Shown piece by piece: positions 63,841-64,000 of a stretch of 64,000 nt of DNA. A program made the position numbers and the translations under genes. The notes beneath the pieces are model-generated. The model saw only the letters and a program-made list of their open reading frames with translations. It did no database searches and was not told the origin of the DNA. How positions within the stretch are numbered: the first letter of the stretch is position 1; each line of letters begins with the position of its first letter. The DNA is from Litoditis marina (lineage: Eukaryota > Nematoda > Chromadorea > Rhabditida > Rhabditidae), in assembly GCA_964036275.1 (NCBI GenBank), contig CAXIWQ010000361.1, forward strand, positions 1-64,000, given 5' to 3'.

Positions 63841-64000
63841 TAATGATTATACAACACCTTCTGAAACAGTTCAGAACGAGAAGAGGTTTGTATAATGATT
63901 ATACAACACCTTCTGAAACAGTTCGGAACGAGAAGAGGTTTGTATAATGATTATACAACACCTTCTGAAACAGTTCGGAACGAGAAGAGGTTTGTATAAT

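Larger units (their letters stand above)
58210..64000. repeat. Satellite array C, 52-bp monomer, ~111 copies
   Basis: Period 52 (TATACAAC at 61141 and 61193). The monomer runs TTATACAACACCTTCTGAAA, then CAGTTCGGAACGAGAAGAGG, then TTTGTATAATGA. Main variants of the middle part: GAAACAGTTCGG, GTACCTATTCGG, GTACCTATTCGAAACG, GAAACAGTTGGGAGGGAAAAG and GCACCTATTCGG. The GGGAGGG form is usually followed by the CGAAACG form, so they travel as a pair. Rare irregular monomers: GAAGAAACGAAACGAG (~59233), GTAATGTATATAC (~59469), ATACATAAACC (~60883) and GAAACAAACAG (~62352). 52 is not a multiple of 3, so frames break every third monomer and no gene is present. The array continues past the right edge. 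Confidence 0.96.

Overview
The window is non-coding tandem-repeat (satellite) DNA from end to end. I find no protein gene, tRNA, rRNA or autonomous mobile element. Three unrelated satellites lie side by side with no unique DNA between them: array A (1-45268, ~179-bp monomer, ~253 copies), array B (45269-58209, ~40-bp monomer plus ~25-bp short forms) and array C (58210-64000, 52-bp monomer, ~111 copies). Arrays A and C run off the window edges. Tens of kilobases of satellite with multi-level higher-order repeats (HORs) point to eukaryotic heterochromatin (pericentromere, centromere or subtelomere). I do not recognise the species. The ~179-bp length of array A is in the nucleosome range typical of many centromeric satellites, but nothing here proves centromere function.

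Array A is organised at three levels. The 179-bp monomers come in several variant types. These are ordered into a 26-monomer HOR of ~4,655 bp, with 12-, 28- and 39-monomer relatives. These are in turn carried in a 65-monomer unit of ~11,637 bp that is tandemly duplicated (about 17138-28773 and 28774-40410). The left ~13.6 kb is full of single-base indels, while the rest is almost indel-free. The right end (40542-45268) is more diverged and stops abruptly at array B.

Array B is interrupted by seven copies of a 198-bp non-satellite segment, giving composite HOR units of ~1.39-2.17 kb. Each copy is rich in inverted repeats. It also holds every conserved core nucleotide of a hammerhead ribozyme (CTGATGA, GAAA, a GTC cleavage triplet), with three complementary stems of 7, 5 and 9 bp in the correct register. 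The strand order is not one of the known circular permutations: the CTGATGA strand sits in the loop of one hairpin, and the substrate and GAAA strands form the loop of the next. This possible split hammerhead inside a satellite HOR is the most interesting thing in the window.

Array C monomers carry a perfect 9-bp inverted repeat around a single central base (TTGTATAAT-N-ATTATACAA) and a second small dyad (GTTC-G-GAAC) about half a monomer away. The array is therefore a regular series of potential cruciforms. It shows ~0.94-0.99-kb HORs and a recent ~571-bp duplication near the right edge.

All short open reading frames in the window are by-products of the repeats. Coordinates and copy counts come from reading the sequence by eye. 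Percent identities were not computed.
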